Shown here: piece by piece, positions 63,496 to 64,000 of the stretch
How positions within the stretch are numbered: position 1 is the first letter of the stretch
Layout: each line of letters starts with the position of its first letter
Assembly (NCBI GenBank): GCA_018697195.1
Contig: CM031857.1
Coordinates: forward strand, 57,980,051-58,044,050
Reading direction: 5' to 3'
DNA length: 64,000 nt
Source: Certhia americana
Taxonomy: Eukaryota; Chordata; Aves; Passeriformes; Certhiidae
Program-made: the position numbers and the translations under genes
Notes under the pieces: model-generated
Told to the model about the DNA's origin: nothing
Seen by the model: only the letters and a program-made list of their open reading frames with translations
Databases searched by the model: none

Positions 63496-64000
63496 TGTCA
63501 TGGTTTGAATGACAGGTGTCTGCTAAGGAAGGCAGGAGCCTCCCTTGGAATGAGAATTTAAACCTCCTCTGAATTATTATAACTTTTGAAATTAAGGGGC
63601 TCTCAGGCAAAGATATGGGAACAGGAACAACAGTTCTTTATTAGGGGAAGGAACTAAAATAAACAATAAAACAAAAACACATGCAGTATTACAACGGAGG
63701 AAAAAGAAACAAATAAACAAACAAAACCCCTGACAGAATCAGGATCCAACCTGACACCCTGTGGGTCAGGGTGTTGGTGGCAGTCCAATTAAACAGTGGC
63801 TGCAGTCCCAGTGGCAGATGTGGCTCTGTTTAAGTGATGTTCCTGTAGAAAAGTGGAGTTTTTTGCTGAAGGTCCAGTGGTGATAGATGGGACTGGTCTT
63901 CCCCCTGGGAATCCAGTGGAAAAGGATGTCTTGGTGTTCCAACTCCCAGATTTTTATCCAGGTAGGAATACTTGGCTCCTCCCCCTGGCTGGAGCATTTC
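63496..64000 (-). mobile_element. Passerine-type ERV LTR, cut by window end
   Basis: Plus-strand left edge TGTCATGGTTTGAATGACAG, then GGAGCCTCCCTTGGAATG, GGGGCTCTCAGGCAAAGATA and a minus-strand AATAAAG signal (plus TTCTTTATTAGG near 63635). GAATCAGGATCCAACCTGAC, CACCCTGTGGGTCAGGGTGT and CTTGGCTCCTCCCCCTGGC follow in the order I remember for this songbird LTR. It continues beyond the window, so completeness and internal genes cannot be judged. Confidence 0.85.

Noticed and set aside
1..64000. CRISPR arrays, bacterial operons, riboswitches
   Set aside because: The window is vertebrate nuclear DNA by repeat content and composition; no regularly spaced repeats or prokaryotic genes seen.

Overview
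This window looks like non-coding, intergenic or deep-intronic DNA from a bird, most likely a songbird. Base composition is AT-rich. CpG is strongly depleted over most of the window. I found no intact protein-coding gene, tRNA or rRNA. The interspersed repeats I recognise are 5'-truncated CR1 LINE tails and solo-LTR-like endogenous retrovirus pieces of types common in passerine assemblies. The lineage call rests on remembered repeat families, not on a database search.

Layout. Bases 1-4450 stand apart: CpG is about four times more frequent than further on, and the segment holds a pyrimidine strand tract of about 850 bp (3188-4036), a C14 run and a dense GATA cluster. Bases 4450-11240 are mostly unique DNA with one candidate cassette exon (6998-7162). 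From 11243 to 25690 there is an antisense ERV LTR, three CR1 tails and several T/G-rich tracts. The stretch 25.7-31.0 kb is almost free of repeats and has enhancer-like TAAT-rich DNA. Two divergent copies of one passerine ERV LTR family lie at 31.0-31.8 and 37.1-38.0 kb; between them is a small CpG-preserving island (33.2-33.7 kb). The 38-42.5 kb part has two sense CR1 fragments and an LTR whose transcribed part carries a (TTCC)n array with a 10-N assembly gap (42101-42110).

From 42.5 to 62 kb the DNA is mostly unique, with four antisense CR1 pieces (the largest at 51.37-52.44 kb), a hexamer-like TATCTA microsatellite, an unclassified GC-richer unit ending in an A23 run (54.34-55.44 kb) and a G-quadruplex-capable GGGGA array (59.23 kb). 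Two related antisense LTRs close the window, the last running off its end.

There is no set of genes working together here. The parts worth a second look are the composition break near 4.45 kb, the candidate exon, the CpG-preserving islands, the A-tailed unit, the LTR-embedded microsatellite and three near-perfect or perfect palindromes between 40.3 and 45.6 kb.
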